Below, piece by piece: positions 41,342-49,968 of a stretch of 64,000 nt of DNA; positions within the stretch are counted from its first letter, which is position 1; every line of letters begins with the position of its first letter. The DNA is from Acidimicrobiia bacterium (GTDB lineage Bacteria; Actinomycetota; Acidimicrobiia; Spongiisociales; ZC4RG35), in contig JANQRA010000003.1 of the NCBI GenBank assembly GCA_028284765.1, positions 1 to 64,000 on the forward strand, given 5' to 3'. The notes under the pieces are model-generated. The model did no database searches. It saw only the letters and a list, made by a program, of their open reading frames with translations, and was not told where the DNA came from. Both the position numbers and the translations under genes were made by a program.

Positions 41342-42412
41342 ATGGACATTTATGCCCGCATCAACATTCTCGGCGGGCTTTCGGTCCGTCTACCGCATGG
41401 CGGACTCGATGAGGCGATAGCTCTCGACAACGACCCCATCGGACGTGCCAAGGGATGGGCCAAGCAGGGCGTCGACTACATGCACATCGTCGATCTCGAT
41501 GCCGCCGCTTACGGCGACTACCAAAATCGTGGCCTAATCAACGAGCTGATCGAGGAACTCAGGATCCCTGTCCAGGTTGCTGGTGGTATCAGGTCGGAAG
41601 GCGAAGCCGAGCGGCTGATTCAGGCTGGAGCCTGGCGAATTGTCATGGGTACGGCAGCCATTGAGAACCAGCTAATGGTCTGGGATCTCTGTCGTGAGTT
41701 TCCCGAGAAGATCGTGGTTGAGCTCGACGTGACTCCTGAGGAGGAGATCGCGACCAGGGGTTGGACGTACAACAGCGGGCGTTTCCTCGAAGAAGTGCTC
41801 ATCGAGATGTCTGCTGCCGGGGCGGTTGCTTTCTTCGTTGGCGAGGTCGGTCGGGATGCACTCGAAGAACCGCCGAACTTCGGAATCCTTGCCGAGTCGC
41901 TGAGCACGGTCGATGACCCGGTGATTGCAGCGGGTGGGGTCCGCAATCTGGAGGATCTGAGGAGACTGGTCCAACTCGAAGCCGCGGGCCGTCGTCTCAG
42001 CGGTGTTGTAGTAGGACGAGAAGTCACCGCAGGGCGATTTACCGTCGAGGAAGCGAGACAGGTGCTCGACGGTGGTGGTCCCATGCAGGCACCCGGCGGC
42101 GTGACCGCGACACGAACCTCGGTCGGAGTCTCTTCTCTTGAAGCGGCGCTCGAGTTCTATCGGGATGCGCTCGGGTTTTCACATCTCCGTTCGGCTTCTG
42201 ATGGCGTGAGCGCAGCCGTGGTCGAAGCGGGGCCGGGTCAGCATCTCGAGTTGGTCGAGGGCGGAACCTCACGACCCGATTCCCTTGCTTTCAGCGTCGA
42301 GGAGCCAGATCGCTGGAAAGACCACCTGGCAAACCTAGGGATACCCTCCTCGGCCGACGAGGACGGATTGGTTGTCGTCGATCCGGACGGCCTCCGGATC
42401 GTTCTTGAATAG
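41342..42412 (+). CDS. HisA-like isomerase fused to a VOC (glyoxalase-like) domain
   Basis: A 356-residue protein. Residues 1-243 form a HisA/PriA-type barrel: VDLDAAAYGDYQNR, VQVAGGIRSEGEAERL, WRIVMGTAAIEN, ELDVTPEEEIATRGW and IAAGGVRNLEDL, with phosphate-binding VVVGREVTAGRF. HisA isomerises ProFAR in histidine synthesis using two aspartates. The second (D129) is present. At the first, the expected Asp is Asn8 (YARINILGG). Residues 250-356 form a VOC half-barrel domain (TSVGVSSLEAALEFYRDALG; VVVDPDGLRIVLE). It is therefore a divergent, possibly re-purposed HisA. No other his gene is near. Confidence 0.8.
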   Translation: MDIYARINILGGLSVRLPHGGLDEAIALDNDPIGRAKGWAKQGVDYMHIVDLDAAAYGDYQNRGLINELIEELRIPVQVAGGIRSEGEAERLIQAGAWRIVMGTAAIENQLMVWDLCREFPEKIVVELDVTPEEEIATRGWTYNSGRFLEEVLIEMSAAGAVAFFVGEVGRDALEEPPNFGILAESLSTVDDPVIAAGGVRNLEDLRRLVQLEAAGRRLSGVVVGREVTAGRFTVEEARQVLDGGGPMQAPGGVTATRTSVGVSSLEAALEFYRDALGFSHLRSASDGVSAAVVEAGPGQHLELVEGGTSRPDSLAFSVEEPDRWKDHLANLGIPSSADEDGLVVVDPDGLRIVLE

Positions 42413-42417
42413 CCTCG

Positions 42418-43977
42418 TCAGTCGCGAATGAGGGTTCGTGACTGTTCTTTGAGGAATTGCCTCAGGTAGTAGGGGCCTCCGCCTCCCGCACCCGACGTGC
42501 CTGAGTCTTTCCAGCCGCCAAAGGATTGGATGTCGGGCCATGCGCCAGTTGTCGCACCTGCAGCTCGGTTCACGTAGGTGACTCCGGCCTGGATCCTCGA
42601 GAACCATTGGTCGATCTCCCCGTCGTCCCCGGAGAACAAACCGGCCGTTAGGCCGTACTCGGAGTCGTTCGAGCGTCTGAGACCCTCGTCGAGGTCTGCG
42701 ATCTTGGTGACTGCGACGAATGGGACGAAGAGCTCGCGATCCCAAACCCATGATTCGTCGGGTGCAGCCACGACGGTCGGCTCTACATAGTGGCCCCGGG
42801 CCATATCGCCTTCGTTCAAGACCTCGCCACCGGACAAGACCTCACCGCCGCTTGACTTGACTTCGGCAACAGCTTCCTTGAATCGCTCGACGGCCGCCTC
42901 GTCGATCACCGGTCCCATGAAGGTCTCGGACTCAGCTGGATCGCCAACTGTGATCTGCTCTGTCTTCGCCACCAATTTGTCGACAAACGCGTCGTACACC
43001 GGCTCCTCAACGAACACCCTTGATGTGGCTGAGCACTTCTGACCGCTCAGGCCGAAGGCCCCACGCAGAACTCCTTCCGCAGCGACATCGAGGTCAGCGG
43101 ACGCAGTGACGATGGCCGGGTTCTTTCCGCCCATCTCCGCGGCCACCGGCTTCGGGCGCTTCTCATTGACTGTCCGATAGAGATACATGCCGACCTTGTA
43201 CGAGCCAGTGAACGTCAACCCGTCGAGATCGTGGTGGTGGGCCATGTAGTCGCCCGCATCGTCTCCGCCGGTGAGCACATGGAGAGCCTCAGTCGGAAGC
43301 CCCGCTTCCCGCATCACTCGATAGAACTCCAGCGCCATGAGGGCTCCGGTGTTGGAAGGCTTCAGAACGACAGTGTTCCCAGTGAGGAGAGCGCCAATCG
43401 ACGGCCCTCCTGATAGGGCGAGTGGGAAGTTGAAAGGCGAAATGACACCCCAGACGCCATATGGCCTCGAAACGGACGTGTTCTTCTCTTGCGCGCTGAG
43501 AGAACTCAGAGGCTTCACAAAGCCCTCGTGTTTGGTCATCTGATCTGCGTAGTAGCGGAGGAATGCCACCGTCTCCGCAGCGTCACCCAGGGCCTCCAGC
43601 CGGTTCTTGCCGATCTCATATGTCATCAGAGCGGCCAGATCGAACTGCTGGGCCTCCATCACCTCAGCCGCATGCATCATCAGGTCGCGTCGTGATTCCC
43701 ACCCCGTCGCCTCCCACTCGGGCTGGAAGGCCTTGGCTACGGCGATCGCGTCGTCGACGTCGTCGGTGGTGGCCTGGGCATAGCGGCCAACCACGATCTC
43801 CCGATCGACGGGGGAGTATTCGACGTACTGGGGACGGTCGGTGCGGACTTCGCCGTTGACGATGACTCCGTGATCCTGGTCCAGCCTGTCCTTTACGTTC
43901 TCAACCGCAGCTTCGTAGGCCTCGTTGAGTTCCTGGTTGTCGGCTGACATGGTGGCGTAGGTGATCTTCACCGCCAT
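42418..43977 (-). CDS. 1-pyrroline-5-carboxylate dehydrogenase (aldehyde dehydrogenase family)
   Basis: A 519-residue aldehyde dehydrogenase. The N-terminal half matches P5C dehydrogenases (YVEYSPVDREIVVGRYAQAT). Catalytic blocks are GVISPFNFPLALSGGPS, LTFTGSYKVG, AAEMGGKNPAIV with the general-base Glu, and GLSGQKCSATSRVF with the nucleophile Cys. It would oxidise glutamate semialdehyde to glutamate with NAD. The start ATG 43977 has GGAGGG upstream, unlike the longer frame. Its probable partner, proline dehydrogenase, is 20 kb away at the right edge. It is divergent from the sensor kinase and convergent with the HisA-VOC gene. Confidence 0.87.
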   Translation of the reverse strand: MAVKITYATMSADNQELNEAYEAAVENVKDRLDQDHGVIVNGEVRTDRPQYVEYSPVDREIVVGRYAQATTDDVDDAIAVAKAFQPEWEATGWESRRDLMMHAAEVMEAQQFDLAALMTYEIGKNRLEALGDAAETVAFLRYYADQMTKHEGFVKPLSSLSAQEKNTSVSRPYGVWGVISPFNFPLALSGGPSIGALLTGNTVVLKPSNTGALMALEFYRVMREAGLPTEALHVLTGGDDAGDYMAHHHDLDGLTFTGSYKVGMYLYRTVNEKRPKPVAAEMGGKNPAIVTASADLDVAAEGVLRGAFGLSGQKCSATSRVFVEEPVYDAFVDKLVAKTEQITVGDPAESETFMGPVIDEAAVERFKEAVAEVKSSGGEVLSGGEVLNEGDMARGHYVEPTVVAAPDESWVWDRELFVPFVAVTKIADLDEGLRRSNDSEYGLTAGLFSGDDGEIDQWFSRIQAGVTYVNRAAGATTGAWPDIQSFGGWKDSGTSGAGGGGPYYLRQFLKEQSRTLIRD

Positions 43978-44089
43978 CGTGGGTTCCCTCCGTGGAGTGG
44001 TTCTTGGTCGGGCCTCGACGATACATGGCGGCAATGGAATAGGTCTATCGGCCCTGGTAGCTGGCCGAAATCGCCACCGATAGAGAGAT

Positions 44090-45772
44090 ATGGCACTTCG
44101 AGCCACTCATTCATTGCTCGCGTCGCAAGACGAGATGGCCAACCTCCACCGAATCGTCGTGAGAATCGGGGCGGTGGCCTCGTGGTTTGCCGCTGGTGTC
44201 TATCTGGCAATCGGAATCGTCAGCGGAGAGGGCCGGCTGATCGAAGCGACCGGACCGCTGCTTGCGGCCGTACTGATGACCACTCAGATCATGCTTCGTC
44301 GCGAAGACGGCGGGATTGCTCTTCTCGGCTCGGGCCTGATCGTCGCTCTCTGGTACACCATCTTCGGCAACGAGACGACGATCGTCCCCGCTGCTGTTTC
44401 CCTCGTGGTCATCGCTGCGCTCGGAATGGTCTTTGTGGATCGCCACCGGCACATCGTCTCGGCTTCACTAGCGATCGCCCTCGGGCTGATTCCGGTCCTC
44501 TGGCAGCAAATGATCGGGAGCGGTCTCGTGATCGGGTTGATCATGGCCGGGACGTTCCTCATGACCGACTTCATCCTCAACGCGGTCAAGAATGGCGCGC
44601 AAGCGCTCAATCGCAGATACGAGGTCCTGTTCCGTGACTCACCGACCGCTGCCTTGGAGGAGGACTGGTCAGAAGCGATCGCCTACGTGAAAAGCGAGTA
44701 CACCGGTAAGCGCACCCGGATCAGGGAGTTCCTGCACGCCTATCCGGCAGTCGTCCGAAATGCAGTTGCCCGGGCCAAGGTGATTCGAGTCAACGATGCG
44801 GCACTGGAGATTCTCGAAATCGATGATGCAGCCAAGCTGCTCGGCTACCGCAAGCCAGACTTCATCTCGGAAGAGAACTTCGAAACCTTCGTCAGCGCAC
44901 TGGCCAGCCTCTATGAAGGGAAGCGGCAGTGGGAGCAGGAGGTACCCATGACCAGCAAGATGGGCAAGACCAAATGGATACATGCCCGAGCCGTCGACAG
45001 CTCGGTTGCTCCCGACTCCGGGGCAATGGTCGTTGCCCTGGCTGACGTCACCCACATCCGCGAGAAGAACAATGCGATGGAGGGTCTGGTCCGCGCCAAA
45101 GACGACTTCATCGCCAGCGTCTCGCATGAGATTCGCACACCGCTCACTGCAGTCATCGGTCTCACCTCCGAGTTGAGCGAGAACCCAAACATGGACCCCA
45201 AGGAGCGAGCAGAGTTGACTGAACTGGTTGCCGACCAGGCCGCTGAGATCGGCAACATCGTTGATGATCTTTTGGTTGCTGCACGCCTCGACCGTGGCAC
45301 CGTGTCAGTAGAGAAGGGCTCCGTCGAGCTGAGTCTTGAACTTCAGGCAACTGCAGAGAGCCTTGGGGTGCGCGTCGACCTCCCCGCATTCCGTGCTCCC
45401 CAGGTTGCGGCCGACCCCAGACGCGTTCGTCAGATCTTCCGCAATCTGCTGACCAACGCAGTCCGGTACGGCGGTCCAAGGGTTCGTGCCCTGACCGGGA
45501 CAGCCGGAAGCCTGGCCTGGATCGAGATTCGGGACAATGGTGACGGGGTCCCACCCGAACAGGCTGCGCAGATATTCGAGCCCTACTCGACAGGGACAAA
45601 CGGCGTGCAAGGTTCGGTTGGTTTGGGGTTGGCAGTTGCCCGACAGCTAGCGGAGCTGATGGACGGATCGCTCAGCTATGAGCGCAACGGATCGGAGTCG
45701 GTCTTCAAACTCGCACTCCCACTGACCGAGAGCCCGGCCCGCCCGTTGGCTTCACAAGCGCTCAGGCCCTAA
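44090..45772 (+). CDS. Membrane sensor histidine kinase with PAS domain
   Basis: A 560-residue kinase. Residues 22-165 contain about six membrane spans forming the sensor. A PAS-like domain covers about 225-325. The phospho-acceptor box is SVSHEIRTPLTAVIGL with His346. The ATPase part has NLLTNAVRYGG, DNGDGVPP and GSVGLGLAVARQLAEL. It would sense a membrane or cell-envelope signal and phosphorylate a response regulator, but no regulator gene lies next to it. Starts at 44090, with ATG 44135 (MANLHRIVV) as an alternative. It is followed by plsY after 16 bp. Confidence 0.85.
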   Translation: MALRATHSLLASQDEMANLHRIVVRIGAVASWFAAGVYLAIGIVSGEGRLIEATGPLLAAVLMTTQIMLRREDGGIALLGSGLIVALWYTIFGNETTIVPAAVSLVVIAALGMVFVDRHRHIVSASLAIALGLIPVLWQQMIGSGLVIGLIMAGTFLMTDFILNAVKNGAQALNRRYEVLFRDSPTAALEEDWSEAIAYVKSEYTGKRTRIREFLHAYPAVVRNAVARAKVIRVNDAALEILEIDDAAKLLGYRKPDFISEENFETFVSALASLYEGKRQWEQEVPMTSKMGKTKWIHARAVDSSVAPDSGAMVVALADVTHIREKNNAMEGLVRAKDDFIASVSHEIRTPLTAVIGLTSELSENPNMDPKERAELTELVADQAAEIGNIVDDLLVAARLDRGTVSVEKGSVELSLELQATAESLGVRVDLPAFRAPQVAADPRRVRQIFRNLLTNAVRYGGPRVRALTGTAGSLAWIEIRDNGDGVPPEQAAQIFEPYSTGTNGVQGSVGLGLAVARQLAELMDGSLSYERNGSESVFKLALPLTESPARPLASQALRP

Positions 45773-45788
45773 CTACCTTGTTGGGGGC

Positions 45789-46454
45789 ATGCCGGGCCCC
45801 CTTCTCACAATCACCTACTGGCCGCTTCTGTTGGCTGCCGCGTTCCTTGTCGGCTCGATTCCGTTTGCCCAGATTCTCGCTCGGCTGAAAGGAGTCGATC
45901 TTCGCGAGGTCGGGTCGGGAAACGTGGGTGCCGGCAACCTCACGAGAAACGTAGGTTTGCCCTGGGGAGTAGCCGCGGCGGTCCTGGATGGTCTGAAAGG
46001 GTTGGTGCCTGTTCTCATCGCCACGAGGAGTGGGTTGGGTCCTGGTGCTGCGGGTCTTGCCGGTGTCGCCGCCGTCATCGGCCACAACTGGTCGGTATTC
46101 ATGAAAGGCAGGTCGGGTAGAGGACTTGCCACTGCCTTTGGTATGACCCTCGCCCTCAATCCTCCTCTCGTTATCTGGTCAACCGGTTGGGCAATTGCCG
46201 GATGGCGAATTGGTGGGGGCCTCGGTGGTTTGATCGGGTGGGGACTGCTTCCGGCGGTGGCTGTGTTCTTGGGATCCCCCATAACCGAGACACTGGTTCT
46301 CTTCCTCCTGTCGGTGATCATCATCGGACGTCGGATGCAGGGAAACCCGGGCGACGCGATGGATATGTCGTCGATGGTCAGACGCGCGATCTTCGACACG
46401 GATCCGGTGGACCGAAGGGAAACCGATCCATTGGACGATCCGGTAATGCCTTGA
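45789..46454 (+). CDS. plsY: Glycerol-3-phosphate acyltransferase PlsY
   Basis: A 221-residue enzyme with about five membrane spans. The canonical motifs are present: LREVGSGNVGAGNLTRNVG (first active motif), VLDGLKGLVPVLIA, HNWSVFMKGRSGRGLATAFG (phosphate-binding) and the later loop. It moves an acyl chain from acyl-phosphate to glycerol-3-phosphate, the first step of phospholipid synthesis. The last 35 residues form a polar tail. It overlaps the next gene by four bases (TTGA), so the products are made together. A second, divergent PlsY lies at 28286. Confidence 0.88.
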   Translation: MPGPLLTITYWPLLLAAAFLVGSIPFAQILARLKGVDLREVGSGNVGAGNLTRNVGLPWGVAAAVLDGLKGLVPVLIATRSGLGPGAAGLAGVAAVIGHNWSVFMKGRSGRGLATAFGMTLALNPPLVIWSTGWAIAGWRIGGGLGGLIGWGLLPAVAVFLGSPITETLVLFLLSVIIIGRRMQGNPGDAMDMSSMVRRAIFDTDPVDRRETDPLDDPVMP

Positions 46455-47395
46455 ACCCCAAACGCGTCTTCTGGATCGCCGGGCTCGCTTTGGTCCTCTA
46501 TGCGGGATTTGCGATCTGGGTCATCAACACCTTTGAGATACCCCCGATCCGTGGTGCGGCGCTGGGGATAGTGATAGCCGCTGCGCTGATCCAGATTGCA
46601 GCCAAGTGGTTCTTCGGGAAGCTCTTCCAGGAGTCGATCGAAGAGACCGGAAACACAGTTTCCTCGTGGTCGGCGTTCAAGGCAGCTCTCGTCGGAGCCG
46701 GCGTGGCTCGCCTCATTCCGGCCGGAGGTGCCATCACGCCAGTGGCTCTTTCGTGGACCGTTCGCGACGAAGTGGAGGAGAGCACGGTCGGGCCTGCCAT
46801 TCGCACGGTGATGTTGATGTACGCCGCTCTACTCATCATGGCAGGAGGAGGGATCCTCCTGGAGAGACCAGAAGAGGCCATCCCGGTCTTCTCTACCTCG
46901 CTGTTTGTCATCGCGCCGATCGTGTTGATCATCGGACTGGGGGTTATGTTCGGATCGGGTCGGCTCGGCAGCATCTCCAGGTATCTGCCGAGGTTCATCC
47001 GGAAGAGGGTCGAAGACTCAATGATCAACCACCTTCCGGGATGGAAGTCGCAGTTTTTCATCTGGATGCGTCAGCTCTTGGAGGCAGCAGCGTTCTGGCT
47101 GGTGATGGAGGCCTTCGGCATCTCCCTCACTCCAATTGAAGCGATAGCAGTTTTTGCGGGAGCCCAGTTCGTCGGTGGACTGCTGCCCGGCACACCTGGC
47201 GGTCTTGGTGTCACAGAGGGCACCCTCGCTGTACTCCTAGCGGCCTACGGGTTTCCTTTCTCCGCCACGGCAGCTCCGATAATCGTGTTTCGTGTCGTTT
47301 CCTACTGGTTGCCCGCAGGTCTCAGTTTCCTCGCTGGCGGCTCGACTTTCCTCAGGTCGGACGAGGCTAAAGCTGCCGCTGAAGCCAATCAGTAA
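46451..47395 (+). CDS. Flippase-like membrane protein (LPG synthase TM / UPF0104 family)
   Basis: A 314-residue protein with about eight membrane spans. The family marker is GGLLPGTPGGLGVTEGTLAVLL near the C-terminus, with FRVVSYWLPAG after it. Proteins of this family include the membrane part of lysyl-phosphatidylglycerol synthase and putative lipid flippases. Coupling to plsY supports a lipid role. The start is TTG 46451, overlapping the plsY stop; the longer frame is the plsY gene in another phase and is rejected. Confidence 0.82.
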   Translation: MNPKRVFWIAGLALVLYAGFAIWVINTFEIPPIRGAALGIVIAAALIQIAAKWFFGKLFQESIEETGNTVSSWSAFKAALVGAGVARLIPAGGAITPVALSWTVRDEVEESTVGPAIRTVMLMYAALLIMAGGGILLERPEEAIPVFSTSLFVIAPIVLIIGLGVMFGSGRLGSISRYLPRFIRKRVEDSMINHLPGWKSQFFIWMRQLLEAAAFWLVMEAFGISLTPIEAIAVFAGAQFVGGLLPGTPGGLGVTEGTLAVLLAAYGFPFSATAAPIIVFRVVSYWLPAGLSFLAGGSTFLRSDEAKAAAEANQ

Positions 47396-47398
47396 CGT
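47393..47398 (+). promoter_or_regulatory. -10 box of a probable leaderless transcript
   Basis: TAACGT ends 6 nt before the ATG at 47405 and includes the stop codon of the flippase gene. Confidence 0.4.
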
Positions 47399-47404
47399 CG
47401 CAGG

Positions 47405-47851
47405 ATGTCACAGAGAGTCACTTTCGAACTCAAGAACCAGGACGGCGAAGTCGTCAGCTCCGATGATCTGGCTGGAAGAAAGTACGTGATGTTCTTCTAT
47501 CCAAAGGCGATGACGCCGGGTTGCACGGCAGAGTCTTGCGACTTCCGCGACAGCTACGCGGAGTTCGGCGAAGCCGGCTATGAGGTTGTCGGAGTGAGCC
47601 CGGACCCCCCTGAGCGGAATCTGAAATTCAAGGAGAAGGAGGGTCTGAACTTCGACCTGCTGTCCGACGAGTCTCACACGTTGGCAGAGGCGCTGGGAGC
47701 GTGGGGTGAGAAGAAGAACTATGGCAAGGTCTACGAGGGGTTGATCAGATCGACGTTCGTGGTCGATGAGTCAGGTCAGCTGGAGAACGCCTATCGGAGT
47801 GTCCGAGCGAAAGGCCACGTTGCTCGGGTGAAGCAAGACCTACTCGGTTAG
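47405..47851 (+). CDS. bcp: Thioredoxin-dependent peroxiredoxin (BCP/PrxQ type)
   Basis: A 148-residue peroxidase. The active motif AMTPGCTAESCDFRD contains the peroxidatic Cys40 and the resolving Cys45 of the BCP/PrxQ class. FFYPKA before it and STFVVDESGQ near the end are standard. It reduces hydrogen and organic peroxides with thioredoxin. The length is normal. It overlaps the 3' end of the convergent dehydrogenase by 12 bp. Confidence 0.92.
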   Translation: MSQRVTFELKNQDGEVVSSDDLAGRKYVMFFYPKAMTPGCTAESCDFRDSYAEFGEAGYEVVGVSPDPPERNLKFKEKEGLNFDLLSDESHTLAEALGAWGEKKNYGKVYEGLIRSTFVVDESGQLENAYRSVRAKGHVARVKQDLLG

Positions 47852-48727
47852 CCCTATCTCGGAGCCTCGTAGGTTCTCGAGGGCTTTGACCAGGGCGTGG
47901 TTGCCTTCGCCGCCGAGCCCCCGGGTCTGAAGGGAACGGTAGAGCTGATAGACAAGCGCTACTCCCGGCATCGGAACTCCCAACTCGTCAGCTGCCTCCA
48001 GGACTAGACGCAGATCTTTCTGCTGCAGGTCGATGGTGAAACCGGGTGACCAATCCCGCTCGATCATCTGGGGTCCCCGATTGGAGAGCATCCATGAGCC
48101 CGCTGCGCCACCTTGGACTGCTGCAAGGGTTGTCTCCAGATTGAGGCCAGCCGCATCCGCCAGCATCAATGCCTCGGAAGCCGCCAGCTGGTTGAGGACG
48201 ACAAGCACCTGGTTGACGGCCTTGACGGTCTGGCCGCCGCCGGGCTCGGTGCCAACGTGAACGATGGAACTCGAATAGGCCTCCATCAGATGTCGAACTC
48301 GCTCCAGAGCGTCGGGGTCACCTCCGGCCATCACCGCGAGGGTTCCGTTGGCAGCGCCTTCTGACCCTCCAGATACCGGAGCATCTATCCAAGTGACGCC
48401 CATCTGTTCGGCCTGAGTCGCAAAGTCCCGGGTGGCGCCAGGTGAGATGGTCGAGTGGTCAACCAGCAGGTCCCCGTCGGTCATACCGTGGATCACTCCG
48501 AAGTCACCGAAGACCACTTCTTCGACATCGGGTGTGTCCGAGACGCAGACGAACACGACATCTGATGCGGTTCCAACCTCACGAGGGCTCGAGACGACCG
48601 ACGCGTTGAGTCCCTCGGTCCTGCCAGGTGTTCGGTTCCAAACGGTCAGGCCATGGCCAGCGCGTTCGAGGTTGAGAGCCATGCCGCGACCCATGATTCC
48701 CAAACCGATGTAGCCAACTCGTGTCAT
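47840..48727 (-). CDS. 3-hydroxyisobutyrate dehydrogenase-like NAD(P)-dependent oxidoreductase
   Basis: A 295-residue beta-hydroxyacid dehydrogenase. The N-terminal Rossmann motif is VGYIGLGIMGRGMALNLERAG. The substrate motif is DAPVSGGSEGAANGTLAVMAGG. The catalytic Lys block is GGGQTVKAVNQVLVVLN. It would oxidise 3-hydroxyisobutyrate, tartronate semialdehyde or a relative; valine breakdown is one option given the acyl-CoA genes nearby. The ATG at 48727 has TAGTGT 6 nt upstream. It is divergent from the KBL/BioF-type gene, 32 bp apart. Confidence 0.87.
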   Translation of the reverse strand: MTRVGYIGLGIMGRGMALNLERAGHGLTVWNRTPGRTEGLNASVVSSPREVGTASDVVFVCVSDTPDVEEVVFGDFGVIHGMTDGDLLVDHSTISPGATRDFATQAEQMGVTWIDAPVSGGSEGAANGTLAVMAGGDPDALERVRHLMEAYSSSIVHVGTEPGGGQTVKAVNQVLVVLNQLAASEALMLADAAGLNLETTLAAVQGGAAGSWMLSNRGPQMIERDWSPGFTIDLQQKDLRLVLEAADELGVPMPGVALVYQLYRSLQTRGLGGEGNHALVKALENLRGSEIGLTE

Positions 48728-48759
48728 ACGCGAACACTAGGGGTGCTAAAACCGTCTCC

Positions 48760-49968
48760 ATGTCTACCAGTCGTCTTGACCAATCGCTTGCCCATGAGAT
48801 CGAGTCACTCGAGAGCAGCGGAACAGCCAAAGGAAGTGAGCTGGTTATCACCGACGTGATGCCTCCCCAGGCTGGTTTGGGACCTCGATATCGGGTGGCC
48901 GGATCGGATACTGAGTTTCTGAAGATGAACTCCAACTCGTATCTGGGGCTCTCGAACCATCCGGCTGTCTTAGACGCGGAAGAGGCAGCGACTCGGAAGT
49001 TCGGTGCCGGGCCAGGTGCAGTCCGATTCATCTCCGGGACCTACCAGACCCATCTCGATCTTGAGGGCCGGCTCGCGTCTTTCCACGATCGTGAAGACTC
49101 CGTCATCTACTCCTCGGCGTATGCGGCCGTGGTGTCGACGATCGGCTCTCTGGTGACCTCGGAGACTCTGGTTCTTTCCGATGAGCTGAATCACAACTGC
49201 ATCATCAACGCCATCCGGATGACCCGGCCCGCTGACCGGGCCGTGTATCCCCACCTCGACTACGAAGCCCTCGATAGCGCACTTGCTGGCGCGGAAGCTC
49301 GGCGTGCCTTGGTCATCACGGACGGAGTCTTCTCCATGCGAGGAGACTTCGCAGACTTGTCGGCAATCCGAGCCGTCATCGAGTCTCACCAAGACAGGTT
49401 CGAAGAAGGTGTTGTGCTGGTGGTCGACGACTCACATGGGGTTGGTGCGTACGGCGCCACCGGAAGAGGGACCGAAGAGGTGACCGAAGCGGTTGCGGAT
49501 GTATTGATCGGAACCCTGGGTAAGGCGTTCGGAGTCAACGGCGGCTATGTCACCGGTTCTGAGGTTCTCACGCGGTATCTCCGGGAGAAGGGCCCGATGT
49601 ATATCTACTCCAACCCCATCACCGCTGGCGAGGCGGCCGCCGCGGACATGTCACTATCGATTCTCGATTCGCCCGAGGGTCAGGAGCTACTACGCCATCT
49701 CGGGGAGTTGACCGCCAAATTCGAGGAAGGACTCGTTGACAGAGGATGGGAGACCATTCCGGGCCCACATCCGGTTGTTCCGTTGATGGTGCGTGACACC
49801 GACAGGACAGCTGCACTAGTTGACCATCTCTTTGACAACGGAGTGCTGGCGACGGGACTCAACTATCCCGTTGTCCCCAAGGGAGACGAAGAGATCCGGT
49901 TCCAGGTGAACGCTGACCATACGAACGCGGACATCGAATACGTCCTCGAGGTACTTGGCGAAGGCTAA
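48760..49968 (+). CDS. Alpha-oxoamine synthase (2-amino-3-ketobutyrate CoA ligase or KAPA synthase type)
   Basis: A 402-residue PLP enzyme that joins glycine or alanine to an acyl-CoA, or runs in reverse. Family blocks are NSNSYLGLSNHPAV, GPGAVRFISGTYQTHLDLE, DELNHNCIINAIRMT, VVDDSHGVGAYGATGRGTEE and the PLP-lysine block GTLGKAFGVNGGY. It is closer in pattern to glycine C-acetyltransferase (KBL) than to BioF, because of GPGAVRFISGT. No threonine dehydrogenase gene is near, so the pathway is unconfirmed. ATG 48760 is chosen over an upstream in-frame GTG at 48721 inside the divergent promoter region. Confidence 0.85.
   Translation: MSTSRLDQSLAHEIESLESSGTAKGSELVITDVMPPQAGLGPRYRVAGSDTEFLKMNSNSYLGLSNHPAVLDAEEAATRKFGAGPGAVRFISGTYQTHLDLEGRLASFHDREDSVIYSSAYAAVVSTIGSLVTSETLVLSDELNHNCIINAIRMTRPADRAVYPHLDYEALDSALAGAEARRALVITDGVFSMRGDFADLSAIRAVIESHQDRFEEGVVLVVDDSHGVGAYGATGRGTEEVTEAVADVLIGTLGKAFGVNGGYVTGSEVLTRYLREKGPMYIYSNPITAGEAAAADMSLSILDSPEGQELLRHLGELTAKFEEGLVDRGWETIPGPHPVVPLMVRDTDRTAALVDHLFDNGVLATGLNYPVVPKGDEEIRFQVNADHTNADIEYVLEVLGEG

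Noticed and set aside
46187-46450. Extended start for the flippase-like protein
   Set aside because: This part is the plsY gene in another phase; the TTG at 46451 overlapping the plsY stop is the sensible start.
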